A DNA stretch of 64,000 bases from Paguma larvata (Eukaryota > Chordata > Mammalia > Carnivora > Viverridae), in NCBI GenBank assembly GCA_030068075.1, contig CM057823.1, positions 14,170,485 through 14,234,484 of the forward strand. Reading direction: 5' to 3'. The notes beneath the pieces were generated by a model, which was not told the DNA's origin, made no database searches, and saw nothing but the letters and a program-made list of their open reading frames with translations. The translations under genes and the position numbers were made by a program. Below, piece by piece: positions 33,708 through 45,438 of this stretch (position 1 is its first letter; each line of letters starts with the position of its first letter).

Positions 33708-33925
33708 GGGGCACCTGGGTGGCTCAGTCAGTTAAGCTTCTGCCTTTGGCTTAGATCATGATCTCACGGTTTGTGGGTTTGTGCCCCATGTCAGTCTCTG
33801 TGCTGACAGCTTGGAGCCTGGAGCCTGCTTTGGATTCTGTGTCTCCCTCTCTCTGCCCATCATCCCCTGCTCGCACTCTGTGTGTCTCTCTATCTCAAAA
33901 ATAAATAAACATTAAAAAAATTTTT
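33708..33925 (+). mobile_element. CAN/SINEC SINE
   Basis: Head 'ggggcacctgggtggctcag', full body and an AAATAAATAAAC tail. It lies about 260 bases from an oppositely oriented copy, so the pair forms a long imperfect inverted repeat. Confidence 0.95.
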
Positions 33926-33979
33926 TTAAGTTAAGAAAAATAGATGTGTTGAATACAGATTAGTTGGAGCTCATACACG

Positions 33980-34070
33980 CACACAACACGAATCTCATAT
34001 GTATATACATATATCTCATATGTATTTCATATATAAAAATAAAAACATACGTGTTTGTTTATACACACAC
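33980..34070. repeat. ATATGT/ACAC low-complexity stretch
   Basis: Degenerate 'catatgtat' and 'acacac' words in AT-rich DNA. Confidence 0.65.
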
Positions 34071-34989
34071 ATAATCTCTAGGACTATGGGTCTAATCCGC
34101 TCACACTCCCTAAGGATATTTTCCTTGGGCTGTGCTTCCTTTTTGGCATCCCCGCGAGCCTAGAAGTTTGCAGGGGATGTCAGGAAAGTTCATTTTTCCA
34201 GAGAAGAGTCCTTACTAACAGAATCAAACCAAACCAATGCCATCTGTAGTGAGTCGGTCTGTCCATGAGGTGGTGGTGTTAGTACAACTGACGCGGGAGG
34301 GAATAAGGTCAGGGCACAGAGACGTGTCAATCAACTTGATCGTGAACTAATAAATCCATGCCACCTCCACCGACTCCCATCCCCATATGTGACAAATGCC
34401 TGGCTTGGGCCTCGGGAGTGTTGGAATTTTGTAAACAGCTTCTCAGCTCCTAGACCAGCCCAGCTGGAGGCTTGGAGGCAGCCCAAGTAAAAGGAGCCAT
34501 GAAAAGCCAAGAGGAGGGCCGGTCATGTCAAGTGGACTTGAGTGGAATGCTCTCACGGTACCTGGACACCCCTCCGAGGTCCCTGCCCAGCGGGAATTGT
34601 CTTCTACAGTCACTGATCCCCGCGGGAGGCATTCCGGCCGACACACCAAGCCTGGCACCTAGTCTCCGGGAGCCGTTAGCCTCCTTGGCAAGCTTCTTCT
34701 GCCCTTTCAGCACACACCTGGAGGCTCCTGCTGGGCAGAGTCTGTAGAGACAGGACGCAGGTAACAAAAGAGCTCCGCATATTGAAAACATTCTCAAACC
34801 CCGCTCTTTGTGAGCAATGGGCTGCTGAAGCCTGAACCACACCGAAAGAGATATTCCCTCTTTGCATGATCTTGGAGGAAAGAGAAGATGCTATGAAAAT
34901 AATTCACTACTAAAAACCTTCCCTGGGGCCACAGTCTTGTTTTCTAGTTTTATGAAGTTCCATTTCCATGCGAAAAGGTACCCTATGTC
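34071..34989. other. Unassigned interval
   Basis: 34555-34680 has a local CpG cluster (about nine CpGs). Minus-strand frames of 104 and 71 codons and a 91-codon plus-strand frame overlap one another without domains. Confidence 0.4.
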
Positions 34990-35205
34990 TTCACCAGAAA
35001 GGAGGGAAAAGCCACTTTCTCTGTCTGCTATAGGCCAGGCACTTTACATTATCACGTTCAGCTCATCAAAGACCCTGCCGTTTAAGATTTCAGAGCGGAG
35101 AGTCAGGCTGTGAAAGGCAAGGGCGCCTGCCTGAGGTCACACGTGTGTCAGACGCAGAGGTGGTGCAAACCCCGATCTCTGGTTTTTCTTCACTCTATTG
35201 CCTAC
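34990..35205 (-). mobile_element. MIR SINE
   Basis: Antisense MIR order: 'taggccaggcactttacatt', then 'gaggtcacacgtgtgtcag' and 'tgcaaaccccgatctctgg'. Confidence 0.75.
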
Positions 35206-35837
35206 TAGGGAGATGCTAACAATTGGCTTTTGAATGAAAAGTAGTAACAATTAATATGATACCCCGCCTGTACATTTGGGTGACCCTTTCCAGTACACAA
35301 ATGCTTTTCGGTTTCCCAAGACCTGCTCAGACAAATCCGAGTACTGAGATGCAACCCCTTATGCTCTGAGTCTCTCCCTCTCTCTCCTCTCGCTAGCCCC
35401 AAGCAATGGGTAACTGCTCCCTGAACTGGTCCTTGCTCCCCAACCCACAGGAAGCCCGCCGGCTGATTGCTGGCGAGTGGCAGCCACCGATGTCCCTGAC
35501 CTCAGGGCTCTCGGGGTCATGGATCCCTGGCGGGCCCAGCATGAAGGGGCACTACAAGGGGGCTGCTCCATGTAAGTAAATTTGGCCTGTCTCTCAGTTT
35601 TACCCACGGCCAGGCTTGGCTGATGCTGAGCTAAATGTCAGTGATGAGGGCACTCCCCAGCTTCCTTTCCTACCTGCCAACAAAGGCGGTCTTTGGGTTA
35701 AAGCCCTTAAATTTGGAAAACAAAGCTTCTATGTAACTCTGAAGTTAAATTGGACCCAAGAGTGACTTGGATCTTCATCGAAGAGGAACCAGAAATCAAG
35801 CTCTGGGGTACTTTGAATTTGTTATGTAACAGTTCAT
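35206..35837. other. Unassigned interval
   Basis: No repeat recognised. An 82-codon minus-strand frame (35359-35607) lacks a domain. Confidence 0.4.
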
Positions 35838-36025
35838 TATAATGGCTGATATTTACTGAGTTCTTACTGCAGACCAAGCTCTCTTCTAACTGCTTCACTC
35901 TATCAACTTCTTGCTTCACAACCCTCTCCAATACGTACTATTTGTGCCCAGAAGGCACGGAGAAATGTAGTGACTTGGCCGAGATCCCATAGCTAGTCAA
36001 AGGAAGAGTCCGAATGAGAATTTGA
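35838..36025 (-). mobile_element. MIR SINE
   Basis: Antisense MIR: 'gatatttactgagttcttac' at the left, 'gtgacttggccgagatccc' and 'catagctagtcaaagg' at the right. Confidence 0.82.
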
Positions 36026-36416
36026 AACCACCACTTGGTAATGCCAAAATGGCCCCCGACCTCCCACAGCCTGGGCTCTGAAGCTCCACTGAGCTCCTGG
36101 TATTCAGGAAGATCTCACCTGAGATCTGACCCGTGGGAGAAGCCCCAGGACAAGCCAATCTCTGTGGACCAAATGGGTGGTCCCCATCATGAGTCTTGGA
36201 ACCTCTATTTTCTCTCTTTCCTATTCTTGCTCCCAAATCCTTCCTGCCTTGTCTCTCCTTCAGCTGCTCAACTCCAGCAAGGCCAATTGAGAGAAAGGGG
36301 TCTGAGGACTCTAAGTTATGACTCCACATTGTGCCGATGTTTTGTTTATATTAAGGTCAACAGTGGCAAGAAAGGGGCAGAGTCCATTTTGAGTGACCAT
36401 ATCAAAGTCTATCCTT
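36026..36416. other. Unassigned interval
   Basis: A 129-codon plus-strand frame (36035-36424) and a 110-codon minus-strand frame (35997-36329) overlap. Neither has a recognisable domain. Both are probably chance. Confidence 0.4.
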
Positions 36417-36768
36417 TGTCTTAGTCCATTTGGGCTGCTTTTACAAAACACCACAGGCTGGGTGGCTTATAAAGGACAGAAATTCACTGCTCACAGTTCT
36501 GAAGGCTGTAAGTCCAAGGTCAGGGTGCCAGCATGATGGGGTGAGGGCCCTCTTCCAGACCGCAGATTTCCCCATTATAGCTTCACATGGAAGAAGGGAC
36601 TAAAGAGTTCTCTGGGGTCTCTTTTATAAGAACACTAATCCCTTTCATGAGAGCGCCATCCTCATGACTTAATCATCCCAAAGACCCCCACCTCTTAAAA
36701 CCATCGGCTTTGGGGCTTAGGACTTCAACATATGAATTTGGGGGGACACAAACATTCAGGCCGTAGCA
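36417..36768 (-). mobile_element. MLT1-type LTR (ERVL-MaLR), near full length
   Basis: Antisense solitary LTR with TG...CA ends ('tgtcttagtccatttgggct' to 'ggccgtagca'). It keeps 'ggtggcttataaaggacag', 'gggtctcttttataag' and 'gggggacacaaacattcag'. At about 350 bases it is the best-preserved LTR in the window. No internal retroviral sequence is attached. Confidence 0.87.
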
Positions 36769-37179
36769 CTCTTTAGTCTTTACTGTGGCCTCCCAACTCA
36801 GAGACCAGCCTGCAGCTCACACAGGTGGATTGTACTGTGTTTACCCTTATCTGGGGGCTATGGCCATGTGGTTGTTTTGTATATGGGCCTTTTTAGGCCC
36901 AGTACACAGGAAATGGGTTTAATTGAAGCTGTAAAGTGAATTTGTCAGGAGCACAGAATACACTTCATTGCCTATGCTCACTCTAACAGAGACTGTCAAT
37001 CTAATTAGAAAGCTTTAATTATTAAAGCCCTAACTACTTAGAGCTGCGGGTCACCAAGTCACCGTGCACATGTCCCAGAGTGGCCCTGGATTAGGAAGCA
37101 GCTGGTCACAACCGGTTGGTGTTGTGGACCCCTAAATTTGTCTGATGATCACTCATCTCGATCATGAAATCCCAGTGGT
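36769..37179. other. Unassigned interval with TAATTA-rich core
   Basis: 36985-37040 contains 'tctaattagaaagctttaat' and adjacent 'taattattaaagc' in otherwise unique sequence. It is a candidate conserved element. No gene seen. Confidence 0.4.
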
Positions 37180-37400
37180 CTTTTCCAGGCCCGATCCTGC
37201 AGATAGAGCTCGGAATTGGCTCAGGTCCTGGATTCTGGTCCTACCTCCACAGTTGACTCTTGGGGTCTTTGGTCAGTTCTTTTTCTTCTCAGTGCCTCCA
37301 TATTCCCACCTGTGCTGTGTAGCTACAAATATTTGCTTAGGATCATTTTAGCAGCTGTGAAGTGTCCTGGGATCTTTGAATGAAAGACGCTCTATTAAAG
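37180..37400 (+). mobile_element. Ancient core-type SINE (AmnSINE/MamSINE-like)
   Basis: A tRNA-like/core order ('ctggattctggtcctacctc', then 'ttctcagtgcctccatatt') ends with 'gatctttgaatgaaagacgc'. That ending is diagnostic of deuterostome-type SINE tails rather than ordinary MIR. Highly diverged. Confidence 0.45.
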
Positions 37401-38394
37401 CTTAGGAACTAAGTGACGACTCTGGCCCCATCTACACTCCAGAGTTCTGCAGGAGACAGACTGGACCCATTCATCCTTCATACAGTCCTAATTTTATTCT
37501 AAAGCCTCACTGTTGGCCAAGGCGGCAGGGCTTGTCAAAGAACGGAACAGTCTTAATGCTTTCAAAGTAACTTCTATTTCATAGGGTTGCTTTTTTTTCC
37601 TTTTTTTTTTTTTAACCATTGCATATTAGCAAAGGTAAAACTGTCATGCAGGAAAAAGGACAATCATGAAAAGAAGAGGCCCTTCTCAAGGGAGATCTGC
37701 TTATTAGGCCATTAAAAAGGTCAAGGGGGCCATTTTGCCTGGAATTGGGATTTATACTATCAGTATATTGGGCACTTCTGGGGCCCACCTGCATGAAGAT
37801 CAGGGCGCCATTTTTGCACATAATTTTACAGAGTTGTGCACGTTATTCCAGGGTACCCGCTGTGCAGGAGAGCAGAGCTGAGAATGAATGGTTTGGTATG
37901 CCCAAGGCTGACTAGGGTTAAGTGTGAGTATTTTTGCTTCTCTAATCTGGCTCCATTGTTGCAACTCAGAATCTGCAGCGTCTTGAGGCTGTAGTGACAC
38001 TCTGAGAGCTCGCATCTCCAGCCTCCCTGAACCCTGGGATTCTCTATCTACCTTCCCAAACCCTTGCCTCTGCTAGCACTTAGGAAAGAACGGTGGGTCT
38101 GTGCTTACTCTTCTTGAATCCATTTAGCCTCCTTTTCCTTTGAACTCCTCACTAGCCCTTGGCATCGGGTGTCCCACCCAGATAACCATCCCCAGGCTGT
38201 GGACACGCAAGAAACTCAGCAGTGACTCACTTCCTCGGGACCTGTCTCCACTCCCTGGGTGATGAGCAGGAACCTGGGTGCTCTGTCACCGTGGCCTCTA
38301 GCATCGTTCTGTTTCTGGGTGAGCAGAGCCTGGCTTCCTTTTGCTGTGGGAGGGGGCGGGGAGAAATGCAAACCTCTTATGCAAACTTACTGAG
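37401..38394. other. Unassigned interval
   Basis: A T-rich run at 37589-37614 is the only structure noted. Open frames up to 71 codons have no domain. Confidence 0.4.
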
Positions 38395-38880
38395 CGCTTA
38401 CGTGATCTGGTCTGCGTCTTCCTGTTTGAGCTCAGATCCTCTCACTTGCTTCTTTGTTCACCAAGTCCAGGCCCACTGTTCTCCTTTTGTTCCTCGGACT
38501 CGCCCCAAGTTCACCCTACTTCAGGGCTTTTTACTGTTGCTGATCCTACTATACTTGGCCCACTGAAATTGCTTTTTGGCTTCTTATCATTCAGATATCT
38601 GCTTCAATGTCATTTCTCAGAGGCTAATTCCTTGAGTATCTTGTCTAGAATAGCCTTTCCCATTTATATTTTGAACATCTTAATTGTCTTCAGACTTTAA
38701 AGCCATTGACAATTACTGATGCTAAATTCGTCTCTGTCCTTCCAACACTGGAATAGAGATGCCCTGAAAAGGGACCTAGTCTGACACCCTCTGTGCTATA
38801 TTGTCAATACTGCGTAACGTATCTAGTACTTAGTAGCCTCTCTATATAAACGTTTGTTATATCAACCAATGAATGAACCA
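38395..38880 (+). mobile_element. LINE-2 3' portion
   Basis: Sense L2 order: 'cttcagggctttttactgtt', then 'cttcaatgtcatttctcaga', 'gaatagagatgccctgaaaa' and the terminal 'taaacgtttgttatatcaac' with ATGAATGAA. The 114- and 119-codon frames at 38222-38700 run through this repeat and are not genes. Confidence 0.75.
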
Positions 38881-41755
38881 ACTAGAAACATTTGTCGTGG
38901 ACTCTAAGAGGTTGCCAGGGAGGTTTATCTCTCAAACCTCAGTCTTCAGCATCAACACTGAGAGTCCCATCCCAACCCCCCTCTCCACCAGTGGAAGGCC
39001 ACGGTGCTGGGCCTGAGCTGGTTTGTGGTGTCCCAGTCACCTGGGCTGTCTGGGGCTCGCCTGTGGCTAGTAGACCACGATACCAAGGGTGAGCCAAGAA
39101 GTAATGTCCAGAGAGTCCAGCTGGACCACCGCTAATTGGAGGATAGGCAGAACGGTAAGATCTCGGGCTGAAGCAAAGAATATAGAGTGGGGAGAACTAG
39201 GTGAGAGTGAGAGCCTGCCACCGTTTCCAGAGCCAAGGCAACAGACCCGAGGGAACGTGGCCATGGGCCCTTTGTTGGAAAGCCCTGATAGTTTTGAGTG
39301 AGTAGGTGAAGCAGTACTTAGAATCACTTGGTTCAGAGCCACAATGACCTACACGCCTCCTCGTGAAGATATGAGCTGCATCTTGATCCACTGGTGAGGA
39401 CCTGGTGTCAGTACCCAGCCGTGGGTTCTAGGTGGGATGGGGAGTGCTCATTGCTGACTACCTTTCATGCTGCTGGGCAGTGGGTGGGTTGAGAAGGGAA
39501 GTTCTAAGAAGACCACCAGAAGAGATCACTCACCTGTCCAGAAAAGAGGGGACAGGAGCAGGCAATGGCAGAAGGAAGAGAAAGAAATGCAGGCGAGAGG
39601 AATTACTGATTCATAATGAGAACAATTAGGTTAGATCAGATTAGATGGATGGAATGGGGAAGCGGGGAGGCATGTGAGGGCTGGGGGTCTGAGCTTGTTC
39701 GGCGATGTAGAGGCTGTCGCACGTCTTGACTAAGGACAGCAAGGGAGCGACGGAGTGGAGGGGGGTGATGTGATTTATCTCTGGACAGGCAAAATTTGAC
39801 AAGCTCATAAGCCCTTGAGAAAGATTTTTTCTTTCTGTAAACGGATGGAAATATAAGCCTAGAGCACACGGGAATTGAAGAAATTGTATTATTTCGAGTA
39901 AAATGAGGCTCCTAAAAGTAACCAAGAATTTTAGTGGAGGGAGAGGGAACCAGGAGCACATTTTTCACTTGAATAAAACTTAATACTGATTGAGGTAAAG
40001 CCTGAAGCCGGGGGACAGTCTCTCGTTCAAATGGAGGGCTTGAGATTTAATTTTCAACATTGATCAGGTGGTTTCGGAAATCAGCTTCTTGCCTTACAGA
40101 GAGAGAGCTCAGGAGGATCCCTCGAGGGGCAGAGAGGCCCAGAGACCAAAACTCAAAGGTCCAGATCTGGAAAATATAGTTCTTTTCAGTAGAAAAGGGG
40201 AAGGCGTTCCTGTTCAGTGCAGCTGTCCTCACCGTAACCACCTGCAAAGAGCAGTCTGTGCATGTCGTTATGAAAAAAAAAAGAAAATCATACTTAAAAA
40301 GAATCACACGTTATGAATACTAAGCATGAAAGTAAAACCAAATTAAGGTCTCTTCTTGCCTCCTTGTGAAGAAAAACCAAATGTCAGAAATAAAAACAAG
40401 GAAGATAACACACAAAGACGGCAAAGCAGATCGAACCTCAGAGAACACACACGAAACGAACACAAATAGTTATTAACCATGTGAAGTAGAGGAATCCTGA
40501 CAGAATCCCTCTGCTTCCCAGCCCCCCAGTTTTTTAAATGTGAGGAAAGGAAATAATATTTCACAGTTCAGAGTTCCAGCAACGAGAGACGATCCATGCT
40601 GTAGCCTGGGTCTTTCTTGCTGAGTTCTTATCTTGAGCTCAGGGCCAGGGCTGAAAATATCAAGGAAGGATGGGAACAATCAGCAGTTAGAGGGGAGCTG
40701 GCAGGCGGGGCTGGGAAGGAGACGTGTGTGGGAGGTGTGACTGGGGTGGGGGTGGGGCAGCAGGATGGATCTTAGTGGAGAACAGAAAGGGAAGCTCCTG
40801 GGGTAAGACCCAGAGGCTCCCCAGCAGCCCATGGCCTTAAATAGCTGGAACCCCTGCTGTGGCCTCACAGGCTACCTCCAACTCCCCCGCCCAGACGCTG
40901 GCATTTTCCTCTAGAAATATTGAGTGGACAGAGAGTGGACTCTAATATTTCTTGAGGGTCTTTGAGGGCCCCCAGGCAGGGTGGGTCAGGGAGTAGGAGA
41001 GGGTATGGTAGTCAAATCAACTTGGGAGACACTGGGTATAAAACCTGTTTTGAATTCAGGATCCTTATTTGCATATGCAAGGCTCTGAGAAGTTCTGCTT
41101 TTGAAGAAGCCAGTTTAATTAACCCCAAGGAACATGCCAAAAAGCTAGACAGCCACAAAGTACGCTTTATTTTTCTGCCTTCAGGTTATTCTAAATAACA
41201 AGAACAATAAATAGAACCAAATTTGATTTGGCTGATCTGATTGACTGCGTCCATCCATTCCCTCTCGCTGTCCTCTGTTTCTGCCTTAAAGCTGCCTGTT
41301 ACATTGAAGGGAACGATTTTCTCCGAGGAGGCTACTGAGTAGGTATATAGAAAACTGCAGTACTAATTATCAGTGTATTTGTAGAACACTCTGTGTGTTA
41401 CAAAGCACTTTCACAGAAATCCTGTTACTTATCTCTCACTGTAATATGGCGATACCACGTACGAAGCTGGGCTGATTTCCATTCTAGAAGCACAGCAAAC
41501 AAGTTTGGTGCTTGGACAGTTTAAATCGGTAAGCTAAGGATTTAGGGTAATTAAATCCCTACTTTCTACAGCCACTTCGCTGGTCAAGGGTATAACCATG
41601 GCCGCTTTGGAGACGTTTCTCCCACTGTTTCCTTCTCAAGTTTAACCTCCAATGACCACCCCTAGGGTGCTAGTTGAACAGGTAGGTTTATAGTGGAAGA
41701 TCTAAAGTTCACAGTATTGTCCAGTTCTTTGCTGAGTTATTTCATTATTAGACCA
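38881..41755. other. Long repeat-poor unassigned interval
   Basis: Nearly 2.9 kb without a recognised mobile element apart from a possible MIR piece near 41375-41470. Open frames reach 106 codons (39641-39961, minus) without a domain. Low repeat content makes it a reasonable place to look for conserved non-coding DNA or unrecognised exons. Confidence 0.45.
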
Positions 41756-42205
41756 CTGCCAACAGGATCAAGACAAAATGCACCAACTTCCCCTCACATC
41801 TGACAGTGACCCAATCTCCTGACATCTTGGCTGATCACTTCCCAGCCCTTGCGTATTGCATTCCAGCTTCCCACAAGCACTTGCCATTTCCCAACCAGGG
41901 GATGCTTCCTCCAAGCCCCGCCCCTCGACACACCCAGCCTGTGTTCTCTTCCTGGCTGTCCTTTCCTTCCCCCGCCTCCAAAATCTGCCCTGGCACGCCA
42001 AGGCAGGGCTGGTCGTTTCTTTCTCTAAGCCTCATAGGACTCTGAATCTAGTTTTAGATAGTGGCCGAGAAGTTTGAAATTGTTCATGGATCTTTCTGGT
42101 GCTTCCTGAAGGCGGGGCCCTTGTTTATCGCATCGTTGTAGCACATGGGCTGGCACAGTGCTTAATGGCACATAGATGATGCTTAAGGAACGTTTGACTG
42201 CACGA
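41756..42205 (+). mobile_element. LINE-2 3' portion
   Basis: Sense L2: 'acttcccagcccttgcgtat', 'cattccagcttcccacaagc' and the 3' end 'ggctggcacagtgcttaatg'. Several overlapping frames (41768-42077) on both strands are by-products. Confidence 0.65.
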
Positions 42206-43460
42206 CGTCTGGATTTGAAAGCTTACCAGTGATCAGTTACCAGCAATCAATAGAGAAAAGTGAGAAGAAGGAACCAGAGCTGGCACTGACCATACCAAGG
42301 AGGTGGTGGGTAGGATAGGCTTGGGCCCAGTGGGTGCCTATCACAACCTCTGGGGAGAGGGTATATATGAGATTTTTTAAAAATGCTTTTCAAAAGGAGA
42401 ATGGATTAAAAGAGTATGAGAATCGTGGCCCAGAGGAAGAATGCATTCCAAGCGGGGCACACTGCATGGGAGAGGGAGGAAGAGACAAGACACAGGGCTA
42501 TACCCAGGTCCACCTGCCGGGTGGGATGGGAGACAGTGTTCCTCCCACATCCTCAGGGGTCCTCCTTGGCTCAGGGACCCGGTGGCTGGGGGCAGACTGA
42601 CCACATTGCCCACCTTCAGCCTCCACAGGATAGACAGGGCTCATAGCTTCTCCTGGAGAGGAAAGAAAGCTAACAAATTCTTCGTTACCTGCTTTTTACC
42701 TACTTTTATGCTGTTTCCTCCTCAGATTTAACCTTTGATTGTTTGATTAAGATCTCCAGGAAGGTCTTGGTTCATTCTGAGCTCATCCACCCTTGCTAAC
42801 TCTCCTAAGAACTCCTGAACTCCAAGGGACCTCAATCAAGTGTCCAGACATTTAGCTCAGCCATGCCAACAGCCCCTAGTAATTCCAGGCCAGTAGCAAA
42901 GACGAGGGGCAAACAGGGTGAGCCCTAGAGTCAGATTTACTTTCTCTCTGAGATTATCCATCTCAGAGAGTCAGAACGAGTCATTACATTAGGTTTGTTT
43001 TCAAAAATTGCTTCCCCTCTTTTGAGCCTAAAAACCCAACTGTGCACAAAAGGAGACCACAGGCTATTGAAATTAAAAAGGACTTCAGGGTTTACTTAGC
43101 TCTTCCTGTCTCATCTCACAAGGTGATATCGACAGTAGGAGAACTGGAAATCAAACATTTAGAACAGATTTGATAGAATTCTGCAGCTATTTTTCTCTAG
43201 AGAACTCAGACTCAAGTTAAGGTACTTTTATATAGCCACCGTTTTCAGATTTATTCCTTTAGAAGCAAGACAGCAAATACAAGGATGGAAACAGAAGAGC
43301 GACAGGCTGAAGCAATGGACACAAAAGTGGGTAGAAGAGTGTGGCTGAGCTTATTCGGATAATTCCACTTGAAACCAATCCTTGTACAAAGTATACTCCA
43401 CCAAATATTGAAGAATTAGAGAAAAATACTGAGTTGCCCACTCCTTAAAATGTACTAATC
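42206..43460. other. Unassigned interval
   Basis: No repeat recognised. Four overlapping frames (42334-42731) in different phases and strands have no domains. Confidence 0.4.
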
Positions 43461-43673
43461 GGGGCGCCTGGGTGGCTCAGTCGGTTGGGCGGCCGACTTT
43501 GGTTCAGGTCATGATCTCACAGTCTGTGGGTTCGAGCCCCGCATCGGGCTCTGTGCTGATGGCTCAGAGGCTGGAGCCTGCTTCAGATTCTGTGTCTCCC
43601 TCTCTCTCTGCCCTTCGCTTGCTCATGCTCTGTCTCTATGTCTCTCAAAAAAAAAAAAAAAAAACGATAAAAA
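43461..43673 (+). mobile_element. CAN/SINEC SINE, very young copy
   Basis: Almost consensus throughout, with a long A tail (43647-43679 region). The perfect 14-base target-site duplication 'aaaatgtactaatc' lies at 43447-43460 and 43674-43687. It is the best candidate for a recent insertion among the SINEs here. Confidence 0.97.
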
Positions 43674-43837
43674 AAAATGTACTAATCGACAGATCCAACG
43701 ATAAGGATACATATCTTAATTGCCGATTCAGTAAACATCGTTAAACATCTACTGCATGCTAAATCCGTGGGGATTACATTAAAAGATATCAATAGGAGTA
43801 ATGTGAAGAGAGACATTTATGGAAGGCTGCGACATTC
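43674..43837. other. Unassigned spacer
   Basis: 'aacatctactgcatgctaaa' (43745-43765) hints at the antisense end of an L2. No gene seen. Confidence 0.35.
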
Positions 43838-44035
43838 TGGGAGCTGGGCCAAGTATTAGCTCATCTAACCTCAATAGTAAGTGCAATTGTTTGCCCATTT
43901 TATAGGTAAGGAAACCGAGGCTTAGGACGATGAAGTCCCTTGCCTGAGGTCACACTGGTAGGTGTAGTGGCAGTGCTGAGTGTCTGGCTCAGGTCGGACT
44001 GAGTGCCTAACCATTAAGCTCTAGAGACTCCAGAC
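43838..44035 (-). mobile_element. MIR SINE
   Basis: Antisense MIR: 'cattttataggtaaggaaac', 'cttgcctgaggtcacactgg' and 'cctaaccattaagctctag'. Confidence 0.85.
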
Positions 44036-44089
44036 TCCCATGAGACTAGATCCCTGGAGTGGGTGGGGCGCCTGAACAAAGAGTCCATC

Positions 44090-44250
44090 TGATAAGGACT
44101 TCTAATGGAAAAGGGAATGGCTGAGGAAGGTCATAGAGAAGGTAACACCTGAGCAGGAGCTTAAGGAATGAGGAAGGAGACGGCCTTGGGAGAGAGGGAA
44201 GAGAAAGTTCGCTTTAGGCACAGTGCCAGGATGAACAGAGGCATCCTACC
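44090..44250 (-). mobile_element. LINE-2 fragment
   Basis: 'ggtaacacctgagcaggagc' onward reads as the complement of the L2 block found in fuller form at 22.4 kb. Confidence 0.5.
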
Positions 44251-45029
44251 CGATGTCATAGAAGAAGCAAATGGTCCTGGAGTGGGACCAACCACACCCC
44301 AGGGGCTCTGATCTCAGCCTAAAACCAGCTTAAGAAAGAGAACGATCTTGACACAATCAGGATGGGGAGGGATATCTGCAGACCACTGGAGAAAGTGGCT
44401 GGTGGCCATCAGTGTGCAATCTTCATGGAGGTTGGTCCACTACAGCCTTCCCGGGTAGCGAGCTGGACGCTGCTCTGGGGTAGACTAGACCAGGGGACTG
44501 TGAGGGTGGGGGCAGCTAGACAGATCTGTCAAAAACCAGGGAAGTTCCTGAAGATAGTGTCAAGTTAGCGCATGGCCCATGGCTAGGGCGGCCCATGGCT
44601 TTATCCCGCCTCGCCGTTTGAACCCAAGCCTTGTGCTGCAGCCGGGGCATCTGGAAGAAAGACAAAGTAGAGGCTGGGTCCACTGGGGCTATTCGTGCCC
44701 AAGGCTCTGTCCGTCACCCTGTGCTTGCTCAGGTAAGTCATCACATTCACATGCAAAGACCAAGAATCACGGTCCCCAATCAGCTGTGTGACCCCAGGCT
44801 CCTGGTCACAGTCACTCACTTCTTACAGAGGCATTTCCTTTGCAGAGAATGCCTCTCTCCCCGCCCCCACCATTTTCAGCTGCTCATGGTCTCGAATGCT
44901 CCCTCTTTCTTTCTTCTTCCAGTTTCTCCCATCAGCCTCTGGTGGACTAGCTTCACGGCAGACAGCTCCAGACCCAGGCTTTTGCCCTGGTGGTCACGGA
45001 CCACCTAAAGCTGAATTCTTTCAGGGAGC
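44251..45029. other. Unassigned interval
   Basis: A possible MIR piece ('cagctgtgtgaccccaggct', 44780-44800). The 125- and 109-codon overlapping plus-strand frames (44631-45117) show no domain. Confidence 0.4.
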
Positions 45030-45153
45030 TGGGCTAAGGCAGAGCCCTGGGCCCCGCCCCAGGCCCCCTGAGGCCGGCTTGCTGAACCAGAAGCCGTCTT
45101 TTAAACACCTCTTCTAGGTCACTTTCTGGGCACTAAAGTTTGAGAACCACTGT
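45030..45153. mobile_element. MER5A-like hAT element
   Basis: 'gggccccgccccaggccccc' and the terminal 'aaagtttgagaaccactg' match MER5A in order. The terminal repeat ends at about 45151. Confidence 0.7.
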
Positions 45154-45264
45154 CCTGGAGTCAAAGACCCTGGAAACCCTCCAGTCTCTGATGGCTTCCT
45201 CCCTCTTTCCCCTCAAACCTTCTCTGGTAAATGTAGATGCAGGGTGGAGGCATAGTGACAGTAC

Positions 45265-45438
45265 AGGGTCTATCTCTTCTCTTCTGCCCTTTTGTGTTCA
45301 CCTATCTGTCTCCTCCATTAGACTGTGAGTCTCTGAGATGGGAGTCATGTTCTACTCAGCTCTTGACCCCTGGGATTTGCGTGGTACACGGTCGCTGTGG
45401 ACACTTCACAAGTGTTTATGGAATGAATAAATTATTGA
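45265..45438 (+). mobile_element. LINE-2 3' end
   Basis: Sense L2: 'ccattagactgtgagtctct' and the 3' terminal 'gtgtttatggaatgaataaa'. Confidence 0.72.

Noticed and set aside
36035..36424. 129-codon plus-strand open frame
   Set aside because: Overlaps a 110-codon minus-strand frame, runs into the LTR, and has no recognisable domain.
36417..36768. Possible endogenous retrovirus provirus
   Set aside because: Only solitary LTR-type sequence is present; no internal retroviral genes or second LTR lie nearby.
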